Assembly: GCF_020217485.1 (NCBI RefSeq)
Contig: NZ_JAEKMI010000016.1
Span: forward strand, 59,461 to 123,460
Length of the DNA: 64,000 nt
Reading direction: 5' to 3'
From: Mycobacterium sp. WUMAC-067
Lineage (GTDB): Bacteria > Actinomycetota > Actinomycetes > Mycobacteriales > Mycobacteriaceae
Shown: one piece after another, positions 24,940-33,574 of the stretch
Layout: each line of letters begins with the position of its first letter
Position numbering within the stretch: position 1 is the first letter of the stretch
Program-made: the position numbers and the translations under genes
Notes under the pieces: model-generated
What the model was told of the DNA's origin: nothing
Database searches by the model: none
The model's input: only the letters and a program-made list of their open reading frames with translations

Positions 24940-26431
24940 CCGGCCCGGGCGTTTTTGGCGACCACGGTCCTTACGCAACCAGTTGGTGGTGGGTGTATGT
25001 ACCGTGGTGGCCCTCGTCTTGCTCGCTGTCGGCGCGATCTCCATCCTCACCCTGCGCTCCTATGTGACCAGTGTCAGCGACGACCAGGTGGCCCGTGCCT
25101 TGACCGCGTTCGAGTATGCGCTGCACGAGCACGCCGACGGCCCGGTCCTGGCTGAACAACTGACCCACTTCACCGGTCAGGGCACTGACAATGTCATCGC
25201 GGTGCTGCATGGCAATACCGTGGCCGAGTCAGCGGTGTTCTACCAACGAGAGGCCCGACCTGCGCCCGCCGACGTGGTGGCGGTGATCCAGAATCACGTA
25301 TGGCGTAACGGGCCCGCATTCACCATCGATTTGGGCAGTTTGGGGCAGTACCGGATACGCAGTCGCACCATCGATGGGGGAGACCGCCTCGTTTCGGCGG
25401 TGTCGTTGGGTCCCGCCAATCGCGCTCTCACCGAGAAAGTTCTCTGGACGTTGGCGCTGACCGTGACCGCAGTTGTCATCACATCCATCGGCGCGATGAC
25501 CGTCGTGAACACATCCTTGCGTCCTCTGCGCCGCGTTGCTGCTACCGCGGCACAAGTCGCCAAGCTGCCGCTGACAGACGCTGACCACCGGATCACCGTT
25601 CGCGTCCAGGACAGCGACACCGACGTTAAGAGCGAGGTCGGCATCGTCGGCAATACCCTCAACGGGCTGCTGGCCAATGTTGATCGAGCCTTGGCCGAGC
25701 GCGCGGAGACCGACCGACACATGCGGCAGTTTCTCAGTGACGCGAGCCACGAGCTGCGCACACCCCTGGCCGCCATTCAGGGATACGCTGAATTGACCCG
25801 CCAAGATAGCGCTGACCTGCCAGTTGTCACCGAACATGCCCTGGCCCGCATCGAAGCAGAATCGCAACGGATGGCACGCCTGGTCAACGATCTGCTCTTG
25901 CTATCCCGCCTCGACGAGGGACATGACCTCGAGTACGACGAGGTGAACCTGTCCGAACTAGTCCTCGAAGCCGTCAATGACGCGGCAGTCGTGAGCGGCC
26001 AGCACATCTGGCAGGCCGATCTTCCCGAGACGTCGGTTTGTGTCCACGGTGACTGGACGCGCCTGCAGCAGCTCATCACAAACCTGCTGACCAACGCTCG
26101 GGTACACACACCGGCAGGCACGACCGTCACCACCACCCTTACAGTTCGCGACGAGGACGGTGATTTTGCAGAGCTGATCGTCGCGAACAACGGCCCTGGC
26201 ATCGACGAGCGACTTCTTCCACATCTGTTCGAGCGGTTCGCCAAGGCACGAAAATCCGGCGAACCGGAAGCTGGAACCGGTCTGGGTTTGGCGATCGTCG
26301 CTTCCATTGTCGAAGCGCATCAAGGAACCGTCCGCGTCGAATCCGCACAAGGACTCACACGATTCATTGTCCGGCTACCGTTAACCCCATACAATTCTCC
26401 CAGTTTTCCCCGGTCCGTACAGGAACATTAA
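24929..26431 (+). CDS. Sensor histidine kinase (TrcS-like)
   Basis: This 500-residue kinase has two membrane helices (about residues 18-42 and 170-195) that flank an extracytoplasmic sensor region of about 125 residues. A HAMP linker follows, then the dimerisation His in SDASHELRTPLAAI and the ATPase motifs NLLTNARVHTP, NNGPGID and GTGLGLAIV. It is coupled to the upstream TrcR-like regulator. The signal is unknown. Confidence 0.92.
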   Translation: MAYSRPGRFWRPRSLRNQLVVGVCTVVALVLLAVGAISILTLRSYVTSVSDDQVARALTAFEYALHEHADGPVLAEQLTHFTGQGTDNVIAVLHGNTVAESAVFYQREARPAPADVVAVIQNHVWRNGPAFTIDLGSLGQYRIRSRTIDGGDRLVSAVSLGPANRALTEKVLWTLALTVTAVVITSIGAMTVVNTSLRPLRRVAATAAQVAKLPLTDADHRITVRVQDSDTDVKSEVGIVGNTLNGLLANVDRALAERAETDRHMRQFLSDASHELRTPLAAIQGYAELTRQDSADLPVVTEHALARIEAESQRMARLVNDLLLLSRLDEGHDLEYDEVNLSELVLEAVNDAAVVSGQHIWQADLPETSVCVHGDWTRLQQLITNLLTNARVHTPAGTTVTTTLTVRDEDGDFAELIVANNGPGIDERLLPHLFERFAKARKSGEPEAGTGLGLAIVASIVEAHQGTVRVESAQGLTRFIVRLPLTPYNSPSFPRSVQEH

Positions 26432-26570
26432 GCGGTTCAAATGTGTCAGCTGGGAAAACGCTGACAGTTCCGCATGAAGCTATTTTTGTATTTGGTATGA
26501 GGTTTGCTTTGGCAATTCGAAATGCTCGTAGGCTTGGTTTATCCGTAACCGTCTGCGCCAGGAGTTCAAA

Positions 26571-26888
26571 ATGTCATCTAAATTGCTCTCGGGAATGGCA
26601 GCACTCAGCATTGGGGTAGCGGCCGGCATCGCTCCGATCGCGCTGGCCGGCCCAGCAGTGGCGGCACCGTCTGGAACCTCTGATGCCCAGACGACCATCG
26701 GGACGCTGCAGGCAGAAGGCTTCCGCGTCCTGGTGAGCCGGGTGGGGGATGCACCGATCGACAAGTGCACGGTCAACGCGGTACGCCCCGGCCGAAAAGC
26801 CGTCCAATCGATACCGGTTCGAATCGGAGCGCGCCCTCAGCAGACGATCGCTCCCACCGTGTATGTCGACCTGATTTGTAAGCGCTGA
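26571..26888 (+). CDS. Small secreted mycobacterial protein
   Basis: This 105-residue protein has a clear signal peptide (cleavage near AVAA). The mature part has TIGTLQAEGFRVLVSRVGDAP and two Cys (DKCTV, LICKR) likely to form a disulfide. The pattern is common among small secreted mycobacterial proteins of unknown function. It follows the two-component operon by about 140 bp and may be a target. Confidence 0.75.
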   Translation: MSSKLLSGMAALSIGVAAGIAPIALAGPAVAAPSGTSDAQTTIGTLQAEGFRVLVSRVGDAPIDKCTVNAVRPGRKAVQSIPVRIGARPQQTIAPTVYVDLICKR

Positions 26889-27042
26889 ACTAACCACAGC
26901 ACACAGCGTCGGGATGCCGTGGGTCGCCCCACCGCCGCGTCCCCTAGTCGTCCAGATCCCGTCCGAATCGTGTAATCAGACTGTGCGACAGAGCCTTTCC
27001 CTCAGGAATTGCGTACCGATGTGAACCTCTGAAAGGTGATTG

Positions 27043-28149
27043 ATGACAGACATTCTGGCCCCGCAATCGAGCAGTCGTGACGTGCATCCTAGGCCGCTGC
27101 GCCGATGCGACCTGCCTACCGCAATGGTCGGTGACACACCCGTCATGCGGATACCGGCAGGCCCCGCCGAAGGTAGCCAGGGCTATTGGGCCAAACTCGA
27201 AGGATTCAACCCTGGAGGCTTGAAAGATCGTTCCGCGCTGCACCTGGTTGAATGTGCGCGTGCGCGTGGTGATTTGAAGCCAGGTGCCAGGATCATTGAG
27301 TACACAAGTGGGACATTCGGTCTAGGCCTGGCACTCGCCGGATTGACGTATGGACACCCCGTCACCCTTGTCACAGAACCTGCGATGGAGCCTATCGTTC
27401 AACGGATGTTGTCAGCCTACGGTGCCGACATAGACATGGTGGTAAAGCCCGATCGTCATGGCAGCTGGCATGAGGCGTGTATGCGGCGTGTAATCCAAAC
27501 TCTCGCTGCAGATCCCGACGCTTGGAATCCCGACCAGTACAACAACCCGGACATCGCGGATGGCTATCGCTCTCTGGCGCTCGAACTGCATGACGAGCTG
27601 GGGCCGATCGACTATCTGGTGTGCTCGGTGGGCACCGGTGGGCACTCCGCCGGCGTCGCGAAGGTCCTGCGGCAATTCAACCCCGACATGCAACTGATCG
27701 GTGTGGACAGCATCGGATCCACTACCTTCGGTCAACCAGCCGCTGCCCGGCTCATGAGGGGCCTCGGATCCAGTACTTATCCTCGCAACGTGGACTACGC
27801 AGCCGTCAATGAGGTTCACTGGGTGGCTCCAACCGAAGCGGTCTGGGCCTGCCGCAACCTAGCAACACATCACTTCCTCAGTGGCGGCTGGAGCGTCGGA
27901 GCTGTTGCGCTCGTCGCGGATTGGATCGCACGCACCGTTGGCGAGCAGGCAACGATTGCCGCCGTGTTCCCCGACGGGCCGCAACGCTACTTCGACACCA
28001 TCTATAACGACGAGTACTGCGGCCGGCACGGACTGCTCACTGGCGACCCATCAGACCAACCCCGCTTGATTGACGACCCTGCGGGCAATGTCGCGACGTC
28101 GTGGACGCGGTGTGCCAAAGTGTCAAAGCCACTGCAAGTGCCCGATTGA
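27043..28149 (+). CDS. CysK2-like PLP-dependent cysteine synthase homologue, copy 2
   Basis: This 368-residue protein starts at ATG 27043 with GAAAGGTG upstream. The PLP Lys is in [11 protein letters not shown] and the phosphate site is GTGGHSAG. It is closely similar to the 14817-15929 protein along its whole length (for example [35 protein letters not shown]). It stands alone, without lpqS or MFS partners, and I see no operator-family palindrome upstream. Confidence 0.88.
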   Translation: MTDILAPQSSSRDVHPRPLRRCDLPTAMVGDTPVMRIPAGPAEGSQGYWAKLEGFNPGGLKDRSALHLVECARARGDLKPGARIIEYTSGTFGLGLALAGLTYGHPVTLVTEPAMEPIVQRMLSAYGADIDMVVKPDRHGSWHEACMRRVIQTLAADPDAWNPDQYNNPDIADGYRSLALELHDELGPIDYLVCSVGTGGHSAGVAKVLRQFNPDMQLIGVDSIGSTTFGQPAAARLMRGLGSSTYPRNVDYAAVNEVHWVAPTEAVWACRNLATHHFLSGGWSVGAVALVADWIARTVGEQATIAAVFPDGPQRYFDTIYNDEYCGRHGLLTGDPSDQPRLIDDPAGNVATSWTRCAKVSKPLQVPD

Positions 28150-28280
28150 CCCCCGGCAACACTATGTGCCCTGCGGGCCATTTGGTAAGGAGGTCAAAAA
28201 CAAACGCGGTGCCCCCATCAGAATGGCGGCTGCTGTCGACGTAGCACATAGCCAGTGCGGCGACAGTGAGGTGTGCTGGT

Positions 28281-28913
28281 TCAGGCGGTCTTTTGTGCGC
28301 TGACGCGTTCGACGAGGCCGAGTGTGAAGCGTTCGACGCGGCTGATGTCGAGGTTGGTGGCAGCGCGGAGATGGTTGAGTGGGCGACGCAGAAAGTGCTC
28401 TCCACCCAACGGCACGGTGAACAGTTCCAGGAACCGCTGAACGGCCCGCACGAGCGCGGCGCTGCTGCGGATATGGTCGACAAGAATGAGTCGGCCCCCG
28501 GGGCGCAGTACTCGGGTCATTTCGGTCAGGGCCTGGGTGTGGTCGGGGATGGCGCAGAGCCCGAAGGTGCACACGACGGTGTCAAAGCTGGCCTCGCCAA
28601 ACGGCAGCCGGTGGGCGTCTGCTTGCTGCAGGGTGGCGTTCCGGCCCAGGTTGGCGGCGCGTTGGCGGGCCAGGTCGAGCATCTGCTCGCTCCAGTCAAT
28701 GCCTGTCAGGGTGACGTCATCGGGGTACAAACTCAGGTTTAGGCCGGTGCCGATGGCGACTTCAAGCGTGTTGCCACTGGCTTGGCTGCACACCCACTGG
28801 CGAGAGTCGCCGAACAGGTGGCGGTCGAAGAATCCGATCTCGCGATCGTAGGTGCGGGATTTCTTGTCCCAGTATCGGTTCCAGCGGGCGATTCGATCAT
28901 CCGATTCAGCCAT
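28281..28913 (-). CDS. Class I SAM-dependent methyltransferase
   Basis: This 210-residue protein starts at ATG 28913 with GAGGTG upstream. The SAM-binding motif is LEVAIGTGLNLSLYP, followed by LTGIDWSEQML, DAHRLPFGEASFDTV and VLRPGGRLILVDH. It resembles UbiE/PMT-type phospholipid or small-molecule methyltransferases. The substrate is unknown. It converges with the cysK2 copy 2. Confidence 0.85.
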   Translation of the reverse strand: MAESDDRIARWNRYWDKKSRTYDREIGFFDRHLFGDSRQWVCSQASGNTLEVAIGTGLNLSLYPDDVTLTGIDWSEQMLDLARQRAANLGRNATLQQADAHRLPFGEASFDTVVCTFGLCAIPDHTQALTEMTRVLRPGGRLILVDHIRSSAALVRAVQRFLELFTVPLGGEHFLRRPLNHLRAATNLDISRVERFTLGLVERVSAQKTA

Positions 28914-29161
28914 GATGTTCACCTCGTGTCGGCGGTTGGACGTTCAGATGCGTCCGAAATAGGCGAGGCACCCGCCGACAGTCCAGAGTAGTACGGAAGG
29001 CCTCGCCCCGGGGCGTTCGTCCAGACAGAGTTTCTCCACCGCGTCGGAGATCAGTTTCGCCGTGGCGGCCACTCGGCGAGATCATCTGCGGCTCCCGACC
29101 GCTAGCTACATGAGACCGTCTGTGTCACAGAGCTTCTCGACGCGGACGGACGCCACGACCA

Positions 29162-29512
29162 ACCCCGGCGGTCCTCATTTCGTCGGACTTTCACCGCGGG
29201 GGAACAGCGCACCTGGTCACGGCGGCAGGCGCCAGGTCTTCCAAAGACGCGAGCCGCTACCATCACGATCTACGGACAGAGCCCGACGAGCACTCGACGA
29301 TCGACGCTTTCCTACAACCTATCGACGTCACTGGGCTGTACCACTGGGGGCTGGCGGTTCGTGGAGCTCTTGGGGATGCCACGGCGACAACCACCAGTAT
29401 GGCCATGAAAATTGCCCAGGGGGTTCAGATGGGCGCCATTGCCACGATCTCCAGCCGCCCGGGGACCAATGGCCGTCGTTCCACGTCATCCTGCATCAGC
29501 TTCCTCTAGCAA
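29162..29512 (+). pseudogene. Possible gene remnant without a start codon
   Basis: One plus-strand frame reads as protein-like (segments YHHDLRTEPDEHSTIDAFL and LYHWGLAVRGALGD) and ends in a stop near 29510, but it has no plausible start and is not long. I do not recognise the family. It may be a 5'-truncated gene; it could also be chance. Confidence 0.3.
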
Positions 29513-29525
29513 TGCGGATCCTCGT

Positions 29526-29544
29526 CTACGTATCTGAATAGTAG
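29526..29544. promoter_or_regulatory. Operator-like site N (CTACG-N9-AGTAG)
   Basis: Both half-sites are intact, yet no gene starts in the 135 bp before the IS3 element. It may be an orphaned promoter whose gene was lost or displaced. Confidence 0.5.
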
Positions 29545-29679
29545 GCATGATTCGCTGGTGTAAGTCGCTTTCCGTAGCAAAGGTCAATGACGTACCTGCG
29601 TGATGGCTGCGCTGCGGTCAGCCGGTAAGCCAACCCTTCACGCACCGTTCCCGAAAGCCCGGTGTGTTTGTCATCGCAA

Positions 29680-29704
29680 GGGTCTGCTGCACGATCAGGT
29701 GACA
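29680..29704. repeat. IS3 terminal inverted repeat, right end of element
   Basis: 25 bp, downstream end relative to the transposase genes; starts GGGTCTGCTGCACGA. Confidence 0.88.
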
Positions 29705-29711
29705 GTTACGG

Positions 29712-30569
29712 TCACGCGGCCTGACTGGCCGGTGTGGTCATGATGGCTTCGAATTCGATCGGGGTCAACCGCCCGAGTCCGGTTTGGCGCCGGCGGCGAT
29801 GGTAGGTCCGTTCGATCCAGGTGACGATTGCGATCCGCAACTCTTCGCGTGTGCTCCAGCGTCGGCGATCGAGCACGTTCTTTTGGAGCAGAGCGAAAAA
29901 GCTCTCCATGGCCGCATTGTCGCCGGCCGCACCGACGCGGCCCATCGATCCGACCATCTCGTAGCGGCCGAGTGCGTGGACGAATCTTCTTGACCTGAAC
30001 TGAGATCCGCGATCAGAATGCAGAATGCATCCGGCCACATCACCGCGGCGTGCCACCGCACTACTGAGCGCTGCGGTGGCCAACCGGGACTTCATCCGGG
30101 AGTCGATCGAGTACCCGACGATGCGGTTGGAGAATACGTCCTTGATCGCGCAGAGATAGAGCTTGCCTTCATCGGTGCGATGCTCGGTGATATCGCTGAG
30201 CCACAACTGATTTGGCGCATCAGCGGTGAAGTCGCGCTCGACAAGATCGTCGTGTACCGGCGGGCCAACCTTGCCGTTCTTGCCGCGCTTCTTGCCGAAC
30301 ACGCTCCACAACTGATTCTGCGAGCAGATCCGCCAGGCGGTGCGCTCGGCCATCGACTCGCCGGCCTCTCGGGCCTCTTCGACCAGGTAGCGGTACCCGA
30401 ACTCCGGGTCGTCCTTATGGGCGTCGAAGAGGGCGTTGGCGCGATAGGCCTCGACGAGTTCGGCGTCGGTGATGGGATGGGCCAACCAGCGGTAGTAGGG
30501 CTGGCGGGCGAGCTTGAGTACCCGGCACGTCACCGCGACGGGGATTCCGTCGGCGGCGAGCTCACTCAC
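29712..30569 (-). CDS. IS3-family transposase OrfB (DDE)
   Basis: This 285-residue integrase-core protein has catalytic acids in WLSDITEH, LHSDRGSQF and NAAMESFFALLQ, spaced as in IS3 OrfB. An N-terminal HTH_21 region precedes the core. Its GTG start overlaps the orfA stop by 4 bp, so it may be made by coupling or by frameshifting to an OrfAB fusion. Confidence 0.93.
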   Translation of the reverse strand: MSELAADGIPVAVTCRVLKLARQPYYRWLAHPITDAELVEAYRANALFDAHKDDPEFGYRYLVEEAREAGESMAERTAWRICSQNQLWSVFGKKRGKNGKVGPPVHDDLVERDFTADAPNQLWLSDITEHRTDEGKLYLCAIKDVFSNRIVGYSIDSRMKSRLATAALSSAVARRGDVAGCILHSDRGSQFRSRRFVHALGRYEMVGSMGRVGAAGDNAAMESFFALLQKNVLDRRRWSTREELRIAIVTWIERTYHRRRRQTGLGRLTPIEFEAIMTTPASQAA

Positions 30570-30874
30570 GAGCGGGTAGAACCTTTTCCCGGAAGGTTGG
30601 CCTGCGACAGATAGGCCGTGGCCCGGCGCAGGACTTCATTCTCCTGCTCCAACAATTTGATCCGGCGCCGCGCATCCCGCAGCTCAGCGGACTCGCTGGT
30701 GCTCTTGCCAGGCTTGGCGCCTTCATCGATATCGGCTTGGCGCATCCACTTGTGCAGCGTCACGGGGTGAACACCGAAATCGGCGGCGATCTGTTCGATC
30801 GTCACACCATCATCTCGGTTGCGAGCAACGCGCACGACGTCGTCGCGGAACTCCTGCGGGTAGGGCCTGGGCAC
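30566..30874 (-). CDS. IS3-family transposase OrfA
   Basis: This protein has about 102 residues from the GTG at 30874 (the frame is open to 30925 but that part enters the inverted repeat). The N-terminal HTH has GVTIEQIAADFGVHPVTLHKWM, and a leucine-zipper-like helix (LRDARRRIKLLEQENEVLRR) serves for multimerisation. It binds the IS ends. Confidence 0.88.
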   Translation of the reverse strand: MPRPYPQEFRDDVVRVARNRDDGVTIEQIAADFGVHPVTLHKWMRQADIDEGAKPGKSTSESAELRDARRRIKLLEQENEVLRRATAYLSQANLPGKGSTRS

Positions 30875-30919
30875 ACTGACATCCTTCCAGCTCGCCCATC
30901 CCGGGCAAGCCAACTCAGA

Positions 30920-30944
30920 TGTCACCTATTCGTGCAGCAGACCC
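30920..30944. repeat. IS3 terminal inverted repeat, left end of element
   Basis: 25 bp, upstream end relative to the transposase genes; ends CAGCAGACCC. Confidence 0.88.
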
Positions 30945-30999
30945 CAACCACCTGTGCGGGGGCGTGAACTCGAATCTTCTGCCGCCTCGGATTCCTCTC

Positions 31000-31018
31000 A
31001 TACTAATGTATGTAGTAA
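31000..31018. promoter_or_regulatory. Operator-like site M (ATACT-N9-AGTAA)
   Basis: TACTA and TAGTA are perfect inverted arms around a 7-bp spacer. It lies 41 bp upstream of the secreted protein at 31060, just right of the IS3 element. Confidence 0.55.
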
Positions 31019-31059
31019 CTACGTACATTGTGGTTGGTGGAGAGGACACGCTAACGCCG

Positions 31060-31401
31060 ATGGTTCGACGAGTGGTGGTTGCCGCGGCAGTGCTGCTGGG
31101 GTTGTCGCTGCTGGGGGCGCCTGCTGCGGGGGCTGCGCAGCAATGTCCGCACCGGTTGGGTTGGGTAGCCATCAGCAGATGGTCGACGATCATGGCGGAG
31201 GTGGCGCCGTGGCTGTTGCGGGTGTTCCTGCTGCTGCACGCCGGCGTTGATCCGGTGGTGCTGCGTGCCGGGCTGCTTGAGCATGAACGGTTCGACGTCT
31301 ACCGAGGCAATGTGGCCCAGATGGTGGCCGATCTCGGGTGGCCACCACCTGTGCCGGCCGGGGAAGAGACCGACACCGGGTCCGCGGACCCGGCAAACTG
31401 A
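31060..31401 (+). CDS. Small secreted protein, possibly a frameshifted relative of the DUF1942 protein
   Basis: This 113-residue protein has a signal peptide followed by AAQQCPHRLG, close to the start of the mature DUF1942 protein (GKCPHRFGAAQQIADAG). After that motif, an alternative frame gives GSHQQMVDDHGGGGAV, which resembles the DUF1942 continuation better than the reading frame itself. It may therefore be a decayed paralogue, or a distinct small protein. It has its own operator-like site M. Confidence 0.5.
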   Translation: MVRRVVVAAAVLLGLSLLGAPAAGAAQQCPHRLGWVAISRWSTIMAEVAPWLLRVFLLLHAGVDPVVLRAGLLEHERFDVYRGNVAQMVADLGWPPPVPAGEETDTGSADPAN

Positions 31402-31411
31402 CCACAAAAGG

Positions 31412-33574
31412 TCAGTGCTGCTGGCCTCTGCCGGGTGCTGGTGGCTCATTCCAATAGTCGTTGGTGTCGGTGTCGAATATGGGCTGTTGCTGCGGCGGCG
31501 GGGGAGGTGGCAGCGTTCGTTGTTGACTATTCGCCGGCTGGTTGGTGCGGCCGTCGGCCGGTGCCTGGGAGCCGTAATCTCCTGGTACCCAGGAATGTTG
31601 GGGACCGTTGGCATCGATGACCGGGGGAGCGTCAGGCGAAGGCCTCCCGTTGCCGTTGCCACGGGGCGCGGAGTGTTGTTTGCGGCCACCTTGCACCTTC
31701 TCGGCTACAGCCAGGCCCGCTACAACCTCCGGTGCGACCACTGCGGCCGCACCGCCGGCCGCTGCACCACCTGCGGCACCCTCACCGGCCGCGGGTAGGG
31801 CGCCACCTCCACCGCCAGGTACCGGTAGCGATTCGGTCAATCCACCAGCACCGCCGCCTCCAGTGCTTGTCGATGAGGGCTTGTTGACGCTGGAACGTCC
31901 TTGGACGGGCTGCCCAGTGAGCGGTTGTTCGTCCCCGTCGTCGCTCCCACCGCCGCCGGCTGCTCCTTTGTCCATCAGCCAGTCTCTGCCGCGTTGGGTG
32001 GCGGCCATGCCTTTGTCGATGGCCTCGTGGCCCTTGTCGTAGCCCGCGCGGGCCTGGTCGATGACTTGGTGCACCGCGTGCACGAGGTCTTGGCGGGTGT
32101 GGTCGTTGAGTTCCTTTTTCAGCCACCAGAACAGACCGATGGCCACCGCCGACATGATCGCGATCATCACGAGCTGTGCAACAGGGTGAGTCATGCCGAC
32201 CTGCGCCGCATACCCGTTGGGTGCAACGGTTTTCAGAATGATGACCGCAGCGAAGGAGACGTAGAGCACGTAGACGAAGACGAGGAACGCGTGTTTGAAG
32301 AACTCCTTGATCCGACGTTTGGCCCGCTGGCGGGGCTTGCCGTCGATCATCGCCGGCCCGGCAGCGAACAGGGCCATAAATGCGTTGAGAAACGCTGCGC
32401 CGCAGACCATCACGTACGAGTAGGCGACGTAGCAGATGAAGAACGTGAAGATCATGCCGAGCACGCAGAACCCTATACCTACGGCGAAGCTGCCGAAGTC
32501 GAGTTGTTGAGCGTGGGCCAATGCCTGGGGGGCACCGCAGTTGGCCATCGCGTGGGCGGGGCGGGAGTGGTCGCCTCCACCGATGAACGGCAAGGCGTCG
32601 GTCGCCGACATGGACCCCGGGGCCCCGGTCGGCAGGGTCGGGGAAAGAGTCGGCAGCATCTGTCCGTCACCGGCCATCAGCGCCTTCGAGTAGGCGGTGC
32701 CGCAGGTGCCGATGTCGTCGACGACCATGCCGAAGTTCATGAGCTGCAACGGGTGGCGTAGTACGGCGTCGGCTGTGACCGCGGTCAAGTGGTCGAGGTT
32801 GGCTGAGTTATCAGCCCCCGGGACGAGCGAGCCGTTGTTGAGAGCGCCCTGGGCGGCTGTGAAAGCCAGTGTGCGGGCTTGAAACAGCAGTCCGTGATCG
32901 CCGGAGAGTTCGCCGAGTGGATCGCCCTGGAATACCAGGATCATGCCGATCACGCCGATCGCGAAGCTACTGAGCATGATGCTCCATCCGAGGCCGCGGC
33001 GGCCGTGCCACAGCATCTGATAGGCGCCGTAGCCGAGGGCCAGGATGAGACAGATCGGGAGCACTCCCAGGTCGATCAGCAGGGTGCGCAGTATGTCGAA
33101 AAGGGGTCGAAACCAGGTGGCCAGCCAGTACAGCCAGGTCGATGACATGGCGAAACGCAGCAACCACAAGGCGACGGTGATCATGAAGACGTAGAACGAC
33201 ACTTGTGCTTGTAGCCAGCTGACGACGGTGTCGTGGCTGACGCCGGTGATGATCGCGTTGCCGAGCCACCGGGCCCAGCTGGCCGGGTTGATGGACAGAT
33301 CCGGGCCGGCTTCTGTGATGGCCTCCCCGGCCGACACGACCGATAGGTAGTAGCTGCCGAGGGGAACGCCGTAGGTGTCCTTGATGCCGGTCCAGTTCAG
33401 TACGCCGGCCATGGTTGATGCGAATGCTGGTGGTGCGGCTACGACTGACCAGAGGGTGAGGATGTGGCCGACTGACCAGAAGATGCTGACGCGCCGGATT
33501 CTCGGGTGGATGGCCATGAAGTACCCGAACCGCTCGGCGGGATGAGGCCGGGCCGCTGTGCTGGCGATGGTCAC
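31412..33574 (-). CDS. VirB6-like T4SS membrane channel protein
   Basis: This 720-residue protein has about eight hydrophobic helices in the first 500 residues and a long Gly/Pro/Ser-rich cytoplasmic tail. The helical core, position after the VirB4-like gene and GTGA overlap with it indicate a VirB6/TrbL-type inner-membrane component of an actinobacterial conjugation system. No enzymatic motif was seen. It is the last gene of the minus-strand transfer string. Confidence 0.75.
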   Translation of the reverse strand: MTIASTAARPHPAERFGYFMAIHPRIRRVSIFWSVGHILTLWSVVAAPPAFASTMAGVLNWTGIKDTYGVPLGSYYLSVVSAGEAITEAGPDLSINPASWARWLGNAIITGVSHDTVVSWLQAQVSFYVFMITVALWLLRFAMSSTWLYWLATWFRPLFDILRTLLIDLGVLPICLILALGYGAYQMLWHGRRGLGWSIMLSSFAIGVIGMILVFQGDPLGELSGDHGLLFQARTLAFTAAQGALNNGSLVPGADNSANLDHLTAVTADAVLRHPLQLMNFGMVVDDIGTCGTAYSKALMAGDGQMLPTLSPTLPTGAPGSMSATDALPFIGGGDHSRPAHAMANCGAPQALAHAQQLDFGSFAVGIGFCVLGMIFTFFICYVAYSYVMVCGAAFLNAFMALFAAGPAMIDGKPRQRAKRRIKEFFKHAFLVFVYVLYVSFAAVIILKTVAPNGYAAQVGMTHPVAQLVMIAIMSAVAIGLFWWLKKELNDHTRQDLVHAVHQVIDQARAGYDKGHEAIDKGMAATQRGRDWLMDKGAAGGGGSDDGDEQPLTGQPVQGRSSVNKPSSTSTGGGGAGGLTESLPVPGGGGGALPAAGEGAAGGAAAGGAAAVVAPEVVAGLAVAEKVQGGRKQHSAPRGNGNGRPSPDAPPVIDANGPQHSWVPGDYGSQAPADGRTNQPANSQQRTLPPPPPPQQQPIFDTDTNDYWNEPPAPGRGQQH

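Larger units (their letters stand above)
28914..29679. other. Gene-poor stretch left of the IS3 element
   Basis: It contains a coding-like remnant at about 29160-29510 and operator-like site N at 29526-29544. Otherwise nothing was recognised in 766 bp. Confidence 0.5.
29680..30944 (-). mobile_element. Intact IS3-family insertion sequence, 1265 bp
   Basis: Terminal inverted repeats of 25 bp occupy 29680-29704 and 30920-30944 and match except near their middle (left reads GGGTCTGCTGCACGATCAGG, the other end complements it with AT for TC). The element is flanked by a 3-bp direct repeat CAA (29677-29679 and 30945-30947), the usual IS3 target duplication. It encodes orfA and orfB. Confidence 0.93.
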
